A stretch of 20,043 nucleotides of DNA from an uncultured Coriobacteriaceae bacterium (lineage in GTDB: Bacteria; Actinomycetota; Coriobacteriia; Coriobacteriales; Atopobiaceae), in assembly GCA_900551595.1 (NCBI GenBank), contig URWR01000011.1:1-20043 (forward strand), written 5' to 3'. Below are positions 1-9,007 of this stretch, in pieces; position 1 is the first letter of the stretch; every line of letters starts with the position of its first letter. The notes under the pieces were generated by a model. The model was not told the DNA's origin. It did no database searches and saw nothing but the letters and a program-made list of their open reading frames with translations. The translations under genes were made by a program, and so were the position numbers.

Positions 1-78
1 GGGGCGGCAGCCGCTCGAGCTTCTCGGCATGCCATGTCGCCCCTGGACCGCAAGCACTATTGGAACCAGGAGGCAGTC
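1..78 (+). other. leuA upstream leader, cut by window edge
   Basis: This is the visible part of the region before leuA. It is more GC-rich than the rest of the window. GGGGCG at 1-6 can pair with CGCCCC at 38-43, and GCGGC/GCCGC at 5-14 can fold inside, so a structured leader is possible. Two forward frames stay open through it (one ends in TGA at 80-82, overlapping the leuA ATG), so the 3' end of an upstream gene is equally possible. The ribosome site AGGAGG at 68-73 decides the leuA start at 79. I cannot tell leader from gene end. Confidence 0.3.
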
Positions 79-1614
79 ATGACCAGAAAGATCCACATCT
101 TCGATACAACCCTGCGTGACGGCGAGCAGTCGCCGGGCGCCTCCATGAATACCGAGGAAAAGCTGGTTATTGCGCAAGAGCTTATCCGCATGGGCGTCGA
201 TGTTATCGAAGCTGGTTTCCCTATTTCTTCTCCAGGTGATTTTCGTTCTGTACAAGAAATCGGCCGTCTCGCTGGAGACGATTGCGTCGTTTGTGGCCTT
301 ACCCGCGCTGTTGATAAGGACATCGACCGCGCTGCAGAGGCTCTGAAAACAGCCAAGCGTCCGCGTATTCACACCGGTCTGGGCGTATCTCCCAGCCACC
401 TCAAAGAGAAGCTTCGCATTACCGAAGATGAGTGCATTGAGCGCGCAAGGCATTGTGTTTCATATGCTAAGAAGTACGTCGAAGACGTTGAGTTTTATGC
501 AGAAGATGCAGGTCGTGCCGATCAGGACTTCCTGATTCGTGTAATTCAGGCTGCCATAGATGCTGGCGCAACTGTAGTAAATATTCCTGATACCACGGGC
601 TATCAGTTGCCTGAGGACTTTGGCGCTCGTATTAAGAGCCTTGCCGATAACGTTATTGGCATTGAGAACGTCATTATCTCTGTTCATACGCATAACGATC
701 TCGGTATGGCTACGGCCCTTGCCCTGCAGGGTGTCAAGAATGGCGCTCGCCAGGTGGAGTGCACCATCAATGGTCTTGGCGAGCGTGCGGGCAACACCGC
801 TCTCGAAGAAGTGGTCATGGCCATTAAGATGCACGGTGACGAGCTTGATGCTCACACTGACATCGTGACCACCGAGCTTACGCGCGCCAGCCACCTTGTC
901 AGCCGCATTACCGGCATGAACGTGCAGGCAAACAAGGCAATCGTTGGTGCCAACGCTTTCGCACACTCCTCAGGTATTCACCAGGACGGCGTCCTTAAAG
1001 CACGTGATACCTACGAGATTATCGATCCTGCTGATGTGGGCGCTGCTGGCTCCGAGATTATTCTTTCTGCTCGTTCTGGTCACGCAGCACTGCGTCACCG
1101 CCTCTCTGAGCTTGGCTACACCTTTGAAGATGCTGAGTTCGATGAGATTTATCAGCGCTTCCTTGAAATTGCTGATCAGAAGAAAGAGGTCTACGACGAG
1201 GACCTCGAGTCAATGGTTCAGGAACGTCAGCGCGATGTAGCTGCAGTTTATACGCTCGACGCACTTCAAGTTTCCTGTGGCGATCCCCTTATTCCTACAG
1301 CAACCGCTACGATTACCGACGAGCTGGGTGTAAAGCATGTAGTTGCAGCTACCGGCACCGGCCCAGTTGATGCTGCGTATCAGGCAGTTGATAAGGTCGT
1401 GGCAGTTCACGGTGATCTTGCAGAATTCGCAATTAAGGCTATTACGCGTGGCATTGACGCAATTGGCGAGGTAACGGTTCGCATTACGGCAGAAGACGGC
1501 AAGGTCTATACCGGCCGCGGTGCTGACACCGATATTATCGTCTCCAGCGCCAAGGCATACGTGAACGCCATTAACCGCATGATTCAGACAACGCGTTCAA
1601 AGGAGGGCAAGTAA
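79..1614 (+). CDS. leuA: 2-isopropylmalate synthase
   Basis: LeuA condenses acetyl-CoA with 2-ketoisovalerate, the first committed step of leucine synthesis, in the cytoplasm. The start is ATG 79 because AGGAGG lies 5 bases before it. An in-frame ATG at 34 would add 15 residues but has no ribosome site. The 511-residue product has the usual length of the bacterial short-form enzyme. The TIM-barrel domain starts with [10 protein letters not shown] at residues 8-17. The metal-binding HTHNDLG begins at residue 203, and the [13 protein letters not shown] signature follows. The last 120 or so residues form the LeuA dimer/regulatory domain, so leucine feedback inhibition is likely (family knowledge). 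The stop overlaps the leuC start by one base (TAATG), which points to translational coupling. Nothing looks broken. Confidence 0.97.
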   Translation: MTRKIHIFDTTLRDGEQSPGASMNTEEKLVIAQELIRMGVDVIEAGFPISSPGDFRSVQEIGRLAGDDCVVCGLTRAVDKDIDRAAEALKTAKRPRIHTGLGVSPSHLKEKLRITEDECIERARHCVSYAKKYVEDVEFYAEDAGRADQDFLIRVIQAAIDAGATVVNIPDTTGYQLPEDFGARIKSLADNVIGIENVIISVHTHNDLGMATALALQGVKNGARQVECTINGLGERAGNTALEEVVMAIKMHGDELDAHTDIVTTELTRASHLVSRITGMNVQANKAIVGANAFAHSSGIHQDGVLKARDTYEIIDPADVGAAGSEIILSARSGHAALRHRLSELGYTFEDAEFDEIYQRFLEIADQKKEVYDEDLESMVQERQRDVAAVYTLDALQVSCGDPLIPTATATITDELGVKHVVAATGTGPVDAAYQAVDKVVAVHGDLAEFAIKAITRGIDAIGEVTVRITAEDGKVYTGRGADTDIIVSSAKAYVNAINRMIQTTRSKEGK

Positions 1615-2879
1615 TGCCTCGCTCTATGACCATGGCCGAGAAGATCCTCGCGGCTCATGCTGGACTCGAAGAGGTTGTTCCCGGTCAGCTCGTTGAGTGC
1701 GACCTCGATGGTGTGCTCGCAAACGACATCACTGCTCCTATCGCTATTAAAACAGTTCGTGAGATAGGCGCTGGCGTTTTTGATAAGGACCGCATCTTCT
1801 TAGTGCCCGACCACTATTCGCCCAACAAGGACATTAAGAGTGCTGAGCAGACCAAGATAACGCGTGACTTTGCCCATGAGATGGGTATTACGCACTACTA
1901 CGAGCAGGGTTGCATGGGTATTGAGCATGCCCTTCTGCCCGAACTTGGTATTGTGGTTCCTGGTGACTTAGTCATTGGTGCCGATTCGCACACCTGCACA
2001 TATGGCGGTATTGGTGCTTTCTCCACCGGCGTTGGTTCCACCGATGCAGGTGTTGGTATGGCAACTGGTCGCGCCTGGTTTAAGGTGCCAGAAACGATTC
2101 GTATTGTTGTGGACGGCGAACTTCCTCAGGGTGCTAGCGCAAAAGACATTATTCTGTACATCATTGGTCAGATTGGCGTGGATGGTGCGCTGTATTGCGC
2201 TATGGAGTTTGCCGGCTCAACCATCGAAGCACTTTCGGTAGAAGGTCGCCTCACCATTGCGAATATGGCTATCGAAGCTGGTGGCAAAGCTGGTCTGTTT
2301 GAGGTTGACGATACATGCCGCGCCTATGTGAAAGAGCACAGCACCCGTTCGTTTGTGGAATATCATCCTGACGAGGATGCTACCTACAAGCAGGTTATTC
2401 ATATCGATGCTGCAGATATTGTTCCTACCGTGTCCTGGCCGCATCTGCCCTCTAACACTCATCCGGTGGCAGAGAGCCGCGATATTACTATTGACCAGGT
2501 GGTTATTGGTTCATGCACCAATGGCCGTATCGAAGATATGCGCGCTGCTGCCGAGGTGCTGCGCAACCGCACGGTTGCAGAAAATGTACGCTGCATTGTT
2601 ATTCCTGCTACACAGCGCGTTTGGTTGCAGTGTGTCCATGAGGGGCTTATGGACATCTTCGTGAATGCCCACTGCGTTGTTTCCACGCCCACCTGCGGTC
2701 CGTGCCTGGGTGGTTACATGGGTATTCTGGCTGCTGGCGAGCGCTGCATATCCACAACCAATCGCAACTTTGTAGGACGCATGGGTGACCCAACCTCTGA
2801 GGTATATTTGGCAAGTCCTGCTGTTGCTGCAGCTTCAGCAGTTGCGGGTCATATTGCCCTTCCGGAAGATCTTGACTAA
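1614..2879 (+). CDS. leuC: 3-isopropylmalate dehydratase, large subunit
   Basis: With LeuD this forms isopropylmalate isomerase, which converts 2-isopropylmalate to 3-isopropylmalate through an aconitase-type [4Fe-4S] cluster. The three expected cluster cysteines are present at residues 301 (IGSCTNGR), 361 and 364 (PTCGPCLG). The N-terminal half carries GADSHTCTYGG. At 421 residues it belongs to the shorter archaeal/HacA-like LeuC class rather than the class of about 466 residues found in enterobacteria, and it pairs with an equally short LeuD here. AGGAGG at 1601-1606 lies 7 bases before the ATG, inside the end of leuA. The next gene is not leuD but a sugar kinase, so the two isomerase subunits are separated by about 1.5 kb. 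Confidence 0.96.
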   Translation: MPRSMTMAEKILAAHAGLEEVVPGQLVECDLDGVLANDITAPIAIKTVREIGAGVFDKDRIFLVPDHYSPNKDIKSAEQTKITRDFAHEMGITHYYEQGCMGIEHALLPELGIVVPGDLVIGADSHTCTYGGIGAFSTGVGSTDAGVGMATGRAWFKVPETIRIVVDGELPQGASAKDIILYIIGQIGVDGALYCAMEFAGSTIEALSVEGRLTIANMAIEAGGKAGLFEVDDTCRAYVKEHSTRSFVEYHPDEDATYKQVIHIDAADIVPTVSWPHLPSNTHPVAESRDITIDQVVIGSCTNGRIEDMRAAAEVLRNRTVAENVRCIVIPATQRVWLQCVHEGLMDIFVNAHCVVSTPTCGPCLGGYMGILAAGERCISTTNRNFVGRMGDPTSEVYLASPAVAAASAVAGHIALPEDLD

Positions 2880-2914
2880 GGCTTCCTGTCTCTGAAGCAG
2901 CGAAAGGGGTAAAA

Positions 2915-4396
2915 GTGCTGTTCATTGGTATAGACCTGGGGACCTCCGCCTGTAAATTTCTGCTTGTAGATGAGCAGGGAACCGTTAAATCGGTGGTGAG
3001 TGAGGCCTATGAGGTTGAATACCCACAGCCCGGTTGGAGTCAGCAGAACCCTGCCGCATGGCTTGATGCGGTGCGGCGGGGTATCCCACGTCTGTTGGAT
3101 GGACAAGATGCCTCTGAAGTCTGTGCAATTGGCTGTGGTGGACAAATGCATGGACTTGTTGCACTTGATGCTCACAACGACGTTATTCGTCCGGCAATTC
3201 TTTGGAATGATGGACGTACCTCTGCTGAGGTCTCATATTTAAATGAGACTATAGGAGCTGAGAACATCCTTTCGTATACGGGCAACATTGCCTTTGCAGG
3301 ATTTACTGCCCCTAAGCTGCTGTGGGTTCGCAAGCATGAACCCGAGAACTTTAAACGCATTGCTCATGTAATGTTGCCAAAAGACTATGTCAACTTTTGG
3401 CTTACTGGAGAGTATGTTTCCGATCCCTCAGATGCCTCGGGTACGCTGCTCTTTGATGTGGCGCATCGCACCTGGAGCGAAGAAATGCTCGAGATCTGTG
3501 GCCTGCAAAAATCTTGGTTGCCACAGGTATATGAGAGCTATCAGCCGGTAGGAACGCTGCGTGCAGAAGTAGCACAAGAACTCGGATTGCCCACTCATAC
3601 GGTAGTTGCAGCAGGAGCAGGTGATAACGCTGCAGCAGCGCTTGGTTGTGGCGTTATAGGTCCGGGAACTATGAATGTAAGCTTGGGCACTTCAGGCACC
3701 GTTTTTATTCCTACCGATACGTTTGTATCTGGTGTTGGAGATAAAATCCATTCATTCTGTCATGCCGACGGTAAGTGGCATCTGATGGGTTGCATTCTTT
3801 CAGCTGCAAGCTGTAATGCCTGGTGGGCGCAGGATATTTTGCATACAAAAGATATCGCTGCGGAGCAGGTATCGATTTGTCGCGAAAATGTTCAGAAAGA
3901 CCAGCCTTTCTTTTTGCCCTACCTTATGGGCGAGCGTACCCCACACAATGACACGTCTGCACGCGGTGCATTTATGGGTTTGTCCATGTCAACCTCTCGC
4001 AGTGATATGACGCGTGCGGTGCTTGAAGGTGTTGCTTTTGCCGTGCGTGATTCAGTAGAGATTGCACGCTCCATGGGAGTGAACCCAAGCACTTCGATGG
4101 TGTGTGGTGGAGGAGCGCGGAGCGACATCTGGCTTGAAATGCTTGCAGATATTTTGGATGTCTCGCTCGTACGTCCAGCTACCGAACAAGGGCCTGGTAT
4201 GGGCGGAGCAATGCTTGGTGCCATCGCGGCAGGTGTCTTCACTTCTCCGGAAGCGTGTGCACAAGCAATGGTCACCGGTGAACAAACGAGTTTTCAGCCA
4301 AAGCAAGAGCTGTATGAACGCTACAACGAGCGCTATAAACTCTGGCGCGACCTGTATCCAGCTCTTTCACCAATTTGTAAGACGATGATCCAATAA
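2915..4396 (+). CDS. xylB: xylulokinase (FGGY carbohydrate kinase)
   Basis: The predicted reaction is ATP-dependent phosphorylation of D-xylulose to xylulose 5-phosphate. The 493-residue product has the two-domain FGGY architecture. It opens with the phosphate-binding [11 protein letters not shown], carries GQMHGL at 76-81 followed by ILWNDGR (both typical of XylB), and has GAGDNAA with Asp237 where E. coli XylB has its catalytic Asp233. The start is GTG 2915 after AAAGGGG; no better start is visible. It lies between leuC (35-base gap) and leuD, on the same strand, and the leuD ribosome site overlaps its stop codon, so it is part of the operon. No xylose isomerase, xylose regulator or transporter is near. 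Xylulose as substrate is inferred from the family; a related ketose or polyol is possible. Confidence 0.88.
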   Translation: MLFIGIDLGTSACKFLLVDEQGTVKSVVSEAYEVEYPQPGWSQQNPAAWLDAVRRGIPRLLDGQDASEVCAIGCGGQMHGLVALDAHNDVIRPAILWNDGRTSAEVSYLNETIGAENILSYTGNIAFAGFTAPKLLWVRKHEPENFKRIAHVMLPKDYVNFWLTGEYVSDPSDASGTLLFDVAHRTWSEEMLEICGLQKSWLPQVYESYQPVGTLRAEVAQELGLPTHTVVAAGAGDNAAAALGCGVIGPGTMNVSLGTSGTVFIPTDTFVSGVGDKIHSFCHADGKWHLMGCILSAASCNAWWAQDILHTKDIAAEQVSICRENVQKDQPFFLPYLMGERTPHNDTSARGAFMGLSMSTSRSDMTRAVLEGVAFAVRDSVEIARSMGVNPSTSMVCGGGARSDIWLEMLADILDVSLVRPATEQGPGMGGAMLGAIAAGVFTSPEACAQAMVTGEQTSFQPKQELYERYNERYKLWRDLYPALSPICKTMIQ

Positions 4397-4409
4397 GGAG
4401 CAGATGATC

Positions 4410-4916
4410 ATGCAATTTAGAGGGAATGTTTTCCGCTACGGGCGAGACATTGATACCGACGTTATTATCCCTGCGCGTTATCTGAACACGTCAGATCCAG
4501 CGGAGCTTGCAAAGCACTGCTTTGAGGATCTTGATACCACCTTCATCAGTCGTGTGCATCCAGGCGATATCGTTGTTGCAGAAGAGAACTTTGGGTGCGG
4601 CTCTTCGCGTGAACATGCACCTGTGGCCATTAAGGCGGCGGGTGTTTCCTGCGTTATTGCCAAGAGCTTTGCGCGTATCTTCTATCGTAACTCAATCAAT
4701 ATGGGTCTGCCCATTCTTGAGTGCCCCGAGGCAGTAGAGGCTATCTCAGAAGGTGACGTTGTGTCTGTGGATGCAGACACGGGAACTATTACCGACGAAA
4801 CCACTGGGGCAACATTTCATGCGCAGCCCTTCCCACCCTTCATCCAGGAGATTATCAACGATGGTGGCCTTGTTGCGCGCACGAAGCGTGTGATGGCTGA
4901 GAAGGCTGGTGAGTAA
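4410..4916 (+). CDS. leuD: 3-isopropylmalate dehydratase, small subunit
   Basis: Small subunit partner of LeuC. The N-terminus reads [15 protein letters not shown], the LeuD/aconitase swivel-domain signature, followed by the conserved [13 protein letters not shown] and [17 protein letters not shown]. Length (168 residues) fits the short archaeal-type LeuD. Two in-frame ATGs compete. The one at 4404 is only 3 bases from AAGGAG (4395-4400), while the one at 4410 has a normal 9-base spacing, so I prefer 4410; the difference is two residues. AAGGAG overlaps the TAA of xylB. leuB follows after 3 bases. Confidence 0.95.
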   Translation: MQFRGNVFRYGRDIDTDVIIPARYLNTSDPAELAKHCFEDLDTTFISRVHPGDIVVAEENFGCGSSREHAPVAIKAAGVSCVIAKSFARIFYRNSINMGLPILECPEAVEAISEGDVVSVDADTGTITDETTGATFHAQPFPPFIQEIINDGGLVARTKRVMAEKAGE

Positions 4917-4919
4917 GAT

Positions 4920-6035
4920 ATGGCATCCGCTACGTATCAGATTTGCACACTGCCCGGAGATGGCATTGGCCCTGAGATTATTGCTGAGGGAAAAAAGGTT
5001 CTGCACGCTGTTGGAGAGCGTTTTGATACATCTTTTTCATGCACCGATGCTCTTATCGGCGGTGCTGCTATAGATGCCTGTGGCAACCCGCTGCCCGACG
5101 AGACATTGTCGTGTGCGCATGCTTCTGATGCAGTGCTGTTGGCTTCAGTGGGTGGTCCAAAGTGGGATTCCACCGATCCTGCAGCACCTCGCCCAGAGCA
5201 GGGATTGTTGAGAATCCGAAAAGAACTTGGTCTTTATACCAACCTTCGACCAGTCCAGATTTTCTCAGCACTTGCCGGTGCATCTACGCTTCGCCCTGAG
5301 GTTATCGAAGGCGTGGACGTTATGATTGTCCGCGAACTTACCGGCGGTTTGTACTTTGGTCGCCGTGAGCGCTTTTATGATGAACCAGGTGCTGGTGTGA
5401 ATGGTGCACCAGGACAGCGTGCCTATGACACCCTGGAATATCGTGAGTTTGAAGTTGAGCGTATTGCACGTCAGGCATTTGAGGCAGCACGCCGTCGCCG
5501 CGGTAAGGTTTCCAGTGTTGATAAGGCTAATGTGCTGGAAACAAGCCGTATGTGGCGCGAGATTGTCCATCGCATTCACGACGAAGACTATGCCGATATT
5601 GAGCTTGAAGACGTGTTGGTAGACAACGCAGCCATGCAGCTTATCAACCGTCCTGCCACCTTTGATGTGGTGGTAACCGAGAACATGTTTGGCGACATTC
5701 TCTCCGATGAAGCTGCTCAAATTACGGGATCCTTGGGCATGCTTGCAAGTGCAAGTCTGGGCGATGATACGGCGCTTTACGAGCCAAGCCATGGCTCTGC
5801 ACCGGATATTGCAGGACAGGGTATTGCCAATCCGCTCGCTCAAATTCTCTCGGTTGAGATGATGCTTCGCTATAGCTTTGATATGGCCGAGGCTGCCGAT
5901 AGCATTCGTCGTGCCGTTACGCGTGTTCTTGATGAGGGTTGGCGTACACGTGACATTGCTGATGAAGCAACTCCAGCAGATCATATTCTGGGTTGCTCGG
6001 CTATGGGCGATGCTGTTGTAGCAGCGCTCGATTAA
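4920..6035 (+). CDS. leuB: 3-isopropylmalate dehydrogenase
   Basis: LeuB oxidises and decarboxylates 3-isopropylmalate to 2-ketoisocaproate with NAD+. Its 371 residues show the full isopropylmalate dehydrogenase pattern: [10 protein letters not shown] near the N-terminus, [24 protein letters not shown], the substrate-binding [10 protein letters not shown] with the catalytic Tyr, VDKANVL with the catalytic Lys, the Mg2+-binding [10 protein letters not shown], and [12 protein letters not shown] in the cofactor pocket. The start follows the leuD stop by 3 bases with a weak GGTGAG ribosome site inside the end of leuD, so coupling to leuD is likely. It is the last leucine enzyme of the operon. The final transamination is left to an aminotransferase encoded elsewhere. 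Confidence 0.97.
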   Translation: MASATYQICTLPGDGIGPEIIAEGKKVLHAVGERFDTSFSCTDALIGGAAIDACGNPLPDETLSCAHASDAVLLASVGGPKWDSTDPAAPRPEQGLLRIRKELGLYTNLRPVQIFSALAGASTLRPEVIEGVDVMIVRELTGGLYFGRRERFYDEPGAGVNGAPGQRAYDTLEYREFEVERIARQAFEAARRRRGKVSSVDKANVLETSRMWREIVHRIHDEDYADIELEDVLVDNAAMQLINRPATFDVVVTENMFGDILSDEAAQITGSLGMLASASLGDDTALYEPSHGSAPDIAGQGIANPLAQILSVEMMLRYSFDMAEAADSIRRAVTRVLDEGWRTRDIADEATPADHILGCSAMGDAVVAALD

Positions 6036-6074
6036 CGCTGCGTGTGGACTCAGTGAGAAGTGCGGGAGGCATCT

Positions 6075-6998
6075 ATGCTTCTCAAACAAATGCGCTACTT
6101 CTGTGCGGTGGTGGATGCCGGTGGTTTTACACGTGCTGCCGACGAGATCTATGTTTCTCAATCTGCCATCTCGCAACAGGTGGGAGCTCTTGAAAAAGAG
6201 CTTGGTGTTCAACTTCTCAATAGAAAAGGACGCTCGTTTACGCTTACTGCAGCGGGTGAACATTTTTACCGCAGGGCATCAAGAATCCTTGACGAGGTAG
6301 ATGCCCTGCAAAGGGAAACGATTGATCTTGCACATGGCGAGACGAGTGTCTTGCGTTTTGGCTATCTCAATAGATATGACGGATGGGAAGTTGCTGGCGC
6401 AGTTGCCGCGTTCGTGCGGAGACATCCACATATGACCGTGGAAAGCTTTGCAGGAAGTCACGATACCTTGCGTGAGCTCCTCACATCTGGTCAGGTCGAT
6501 CTTACTTTTTCTGACAGGCGACGGACGCTTCATGCGGAAGCGGTTAATTTACCCCTATTTGTGGGGTATGACTATATTGAAGTTTCTGAAGCAAGTCCTC
6601 TTGCACGGCATGAGACGGTAACTGTTGCTGATTTGAATGGTCAGACAGGCATTCTTATTGCCGCTCCAGATCAAGAGGATGTTGAGCGTACTTTTTTCCA
6701 AGATACGATGGGTTTTCATTGTGATGTGGTGTTTGCACGCACCATCGAAGAGGCTCGTATGATGGTCGCTGGCGGCAGAAATTTTCTGCCTATTGAGACA
6801 CGCAGTCAGGAAAAGCGTTCGGGCTTTATCATTCGACACATCCCTTTGAATGATGTAAATGGCGATCAGCTTCGCCATGAGTATTATGCATTTTGGTTGC
6901 GCGAGCGCACCAATCCTTATATCGAGGAATTTGGCACCATTTTGCAGGAGCTCTTCTCACAATCTAACAGTCCGGCGAGCTCCGATCATACAGATTAG
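6075..6998 (+). CDS. LysR-family transcriptional regulator
   Basis: A 307-residue LysR-type regulator. The N-terminal winged helix-turn-helix covers about residues 4-62 (MRYFCAVVDAGGFTRAAD, then SQSAISQQVGALEKELG and LTAAGEHFY). The effector-binding domain starts near residue 90. The start is ATG 6075, 5 bases after GGGAGG; a GTG at 6060 would add 5 residues but lacks a ribosome site. It lies 39 bases after leuB on the same strand, so it may be read through from the leucine operon. It also sits just before a cupin gene, and LysR regulators often control an adjacent gene. Either role is inference, and the inducer is unknown. Confidence 0.9.
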   Translation: MLLKQMRYFCAVVDAGGFTRAADEIYVSQSAISQQVGALEKELGVQLLNRKGRSFTLTAAGEHFYRRASRILDEVDALQRETIDLAHGETSVLRFGYLNRYDGWEVAGAVAAFVRRHPHMTVESFAGSHDTLRELLTSGQVDLTFSDRRRTLHAEAVNLPLFVGYDYIEVSEASPLARHETVTVADLNGQTGILIAAPDQEDVERTFFQDTMGFHCDVVFARTIEEARMMVAGGRNFLPIETRSQEKRSGFIIRHIPLNDVNGDQLRHEYYAFWLRERTNPYIEEFGTILQELFSQSNSPASSDHTD

Positions 6999-7186
6999 TT
7001 TTACTTATTAAAACCAGCAAAAATGGAATTGATGATAAGAAAATAAGATAATACGCTGCTTTTAGAGAAGGCCGTTGAAGCTCATCTCGAAGTGCATGCA
7101 CTCAAAGGCCTCACATAGTAGGTATACGCACATAAGTCGGCGTAGGCATGCATCAGAGATCTTTTCCGAAAAGAAGGGAAGCAGCG
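6999..7186 (+). promoter_or_regulatory. AT-rich intergenic region with palindromes before the cupin gene
   Basis: This gap has no gene. It holds a weak AT-rich hairpin at 6998-7014 (GTTTTA/TAAAAC) without a T-tract, a perfect 12-base palindrome AGTGCATGCACT at 7091-7102 enclosed by AGGCC (7069-7073) and GGCCT (7107-7111), and an inverted repeat TCTTTTC/GAAAAGA at 7160-7174 that overlaps the start of the cupin ribosome site. The palindromes are candidate regulator sites, perhaps for the LysR protein upstream. I see no convincing -35/-10 pair. Confidence 0.35.
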
Positions 7187-7609
7187 ATGACAAACGATAC
7201 CGTCGCAACCGAAGAAGGTTTGAGCAAGCTTTTTCCAAAGGGCGATCCCAATGATGCCTATGCTCAGTTCTTTATTGGTCAGAGCTATCTGGCACCACTC
7301 GGTGATTCTCAGCTTGGTGCGAGCAATGTAACCTTTGAGCCGGGGTGTCGTAATAACTGGCATATTCACCACAAAGGTGGCCAAGTTCTTATTTGTGTTG
7401 CCGGCCGTGGTTGGTATCAGGAATGGGGAAAGGATCCTCAAGAGCTTCATCCGGGCGATGTTGTGAGTATTCAGCCGGAGGTGAAGCATTGGCATGGTGC
7501 TGCTGCAGACTCTTGGTTCCAGCATATTGCATTGGCGGTACCTGCTGAGGGCGCAAGCGCAGAATGGCTTGAGCCGGTAGATGATGAAACCTATAGCAAA
7601 CTTGCTTAG
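7187..7609 (+). CDS. small single-domain cupin protein
   Basis: A 140-residue single cupin barrel. Cupin motif 1 is seen as H59, H61 and Q66 (WHIHHKGGQ), motif 2 as PGDVVSIQPEVKHWHG with H101. This gives a 3-His plus Gln metal site, with Gln in place of the usual Glu. Proteins of this size and pattern are common next to LysR regulators in bacteria, but their reaction is mostly unknown; sugar- or quinone-modifying activity has been proposed for some relatives. The start is ATG 7187 with GAAGGGA 7 bases before it; the in-frame ATG at 7148 adds 13 unconserved-looking residues and has no ribosome site. It stands alone between the LysR gene and a strong terminator. Confidence 0.85.
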   Translation: MTNDTVATEEGLSKLFPKGDPNDAYAQFFIGQSYLAPLGDSQLGASNVTFEPGCRNNWHIHHKGGQVLICVAGRGWYQEWGKDPQELHPGDVVSIQPEVKHWHGAAADSWFQHIALAVPAEGASAEWLEPVDDETYSKLA

Positions 7610-7635
7610 TTTCAATTGCTTGCTGAGCAGTCAAC

Positions 7636-7669
7636 GAGCGTGATGAGCAGAAGCTTGTCACGCTCTTTT
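7636..7669 (+). terminator. intrinsic terminator after the cupin gene
   Basis: GAGCGTGATGAGC (7636-7648) pairs with GCTTGTCACGCTC (7653-7665): a 13-bp stem with two G-T pairs, an AGAA loop, then TTTT at 7666-7669. It begins 26 bases after the cupin stop and isolates that gene from trpB. Confidence 0.9.
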
Positions 7670-7678
7670 GTCATGCCC

Positions 7679-7807
7679 TTGCTCTAGCTTCTTGCTCTGC
7701 GTTACAGTAAGCCCGCGGTCCCCTCGATCGCATACATTATTGAGTTTGGGTACGTAAGGTTGCGCTCGGTATGAGGGCTTTCTTTCGTTCCTCGAGAGGA
7801 GAAGTTC
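7679..7807 (+). promoter_or_regulatory. putative trpB promoter and structured leader
   Basis: A possible promoter has -35 TTGCTC at 7679-7684, an 18-base spacer and -10 TACAGT at 7703-7708. The leader that follows has mutually exclusive pairings for the segment GAGGGC at 7773-7778: with CCCCTC at 7720-7725, or with GCGCTC at 7762-7767 (one mismatch, 5-base loop), the latter followed by TTTCTTTCGTT. This resembles an attenuator, but the stems are short. I found no leader peptide with Trp codons. The trpB ribosome site AGAGGAGA is at 7795-7802. Confidence 0.3.
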
Positions 7808-9007
7808 ATGGGCAACTCACCCCTGTCGAGAGGACGCTTTGGCGTCCATGGCGGGCAATATGTTCCCGAAGGTCTAATGCAGGCTCTTGCAGAGCTTGAA
7901 GATGCATACGAAAAGGCTCAAGCAGATCCGGCTTTTACTGCAGAGCTTGCTCATCTATTTGATACGTATGCAAATCGTCCTTCTCTGCTTTACTATGCGC
8001 GCAACATGACGGCAGATCTGGGGGGCGCAAAGATCTATCTCAAGCGAGAGGATCTGAATCATACAGGTGCACATAAGGTCAACAACGTACTGGGCCAAGC
8101 TTTGCTTGCAAAGCGCATGGGAAAGACGCGCCTTATTGCAGAGACAGGTGCTGGTCAGCATGGTGTTGCCACTGCTACCGCCGCTGCTCTTTTTGGAATG
8201 AAATGCCGCATTTATATGGGCGTTAAAGACATGGAGCGTCAAGCCCTTAATGTTTATCGTATGCGCTTGCTGGGCGCTGAAGTTACGGGCGTTTCCAGTG
8301 GAACAGGTACGTTAAAAGATGCTGTTTCGGAAGCTTTCCGTGCTTGGGCTGAGTCGTTGGACGATACGCACTACTGCATTGGTTCAGTCATGGGTCCTCA
8401 TCCATTCCCAACGATGGTGAGGGATTTCCAGGCGGTTATTTCTGCGGAATCTCGTGAGCAAATACTTGCTGCAGAAGGATGTCTGCCGGATGCGGTACTT
8501 GCCTGTGTTGGTGGCGGCTCAAATGCCATTGGAAGCTTTTATCACTTTATTGAAGACGATGGTGTACGTCTTATTGGATGTGAAGCTGCTGGTCGCGGTA
8601 TAGATACGTGGGAAACGGCTGCTACTATTTCAACGGGCCATGTAGGTATTTTCCACGGTATGAAAAGCTATTTCTGCCAGGATGATCAGGGTCAAATTGC
8701 TCCTGTTTATTCCATTTCTGCTGGTTTGGATTATCCGGGAGTTGGTCCTGAGCATGCTTGGTTGTATGACACCGGACGTGCAGAGTATGTTGCAGTAACC
8801 GATGATGAGGCCGTGGATGCCTTTGAGTATCTCAGCCGCACGGAAGGTATTATTCCTGCCATTGAGAGCTCTCATGCGGTTGCGTATGCGATGAAACTAG
8901 CGCCAACAATGAGTTCTGATCAGATTATTCTCGTTACTCTTTCTGGACGTGGTGATAAGGACGTGGCGGCTATTGCTCGCTACAGGGGGGAGGACCTCCA
9001 TGAGTAG
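7808..9007 (+). CDS. trpB: tryptophan synthase beta chain
   Basis: TrpB joins indole and L-serine to make L-tryptophan, with pyridoxal phosphate. The 399-residue protein is a standard TrpB1. The cofactor lysine is Lys90 in HTGAHKVNN, the general acid-base Glu is Glu112 in AETGAGQHG, the cofactor phosphate loop GGGSN is at 235-239, and LSGRGDKD lies near the C-terminus. The COMM region (about 100-185), which talks to the alpha subunit, looks normal. The start is set by AGAGGAGA 5 bases upstream. trpA overlaps the end by 8 bases, so equal expression is expected. No trpE, G, D, C or F is present in the window, so its indole need not come from the complete pathway. Confidence 0.97.
   Translation: MGNSPLSRGRFGVHGGQYVPEGLMQALAELEDAYEKAQADPAFTAELAHLFDTYANRPSLLYYARNMTADLGGAKIYLKREDLNHTGAHKVNNVLGQALLAKRMGKTRLIAETGAGQHGVATATAAALFGMKCRIYMGVKDMERQALNVYRMRLLGAEVTGVSSGTGTLKDAVSEAFRAWAESLDDTHYCIGSVMGPHPFPTMVRDFQAVISAESREQILAAEGCLPDAVLACVGGGSNAIGSFYHFIEDDGVRLIGCEAAGRGIDTWETAATISTGHVGIFHGMKSYFCQDDQGQIAPVYSISAGLDYPGVGPEHAWLYDTGRAEYVAVTDDEAVDAFEYLSRTEGIIPAIESSHAVAYAMKLAPTMSSDQIILVTLSGRGDKDVAAIARYRGEDLHE

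Noticed and set aside
61..73. T-box-like TGGAACC just before the leuA ribosome site
   Set aside because: The variable base is A, whereas a leucine tRNA with A at its discriminator position would need T; the motif abuts the ribosome site, and no specifier stem can be seen in the 60 visible bases.
2880..2914. Mobile-element footprint around xylB in the leu operon
   Set aside because: I looked for terminal repeats or target-site duplications on both sides of xylB and saw none; the short gap and overlapping ribosome site argue for a settled operon.
5265..6263. 332-codon open frame on the - strand across leuB
   Set aside because: It is antisense to leuB, which has every family motif; the antisense product resembles nothing I know, and its start lies inside the LysR gene.
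7082..7615. 177-codon open frame on the - strand across the cupin gene
   Set aside because: It mirrors a well-supported cupin gene and has no recognisable domain.
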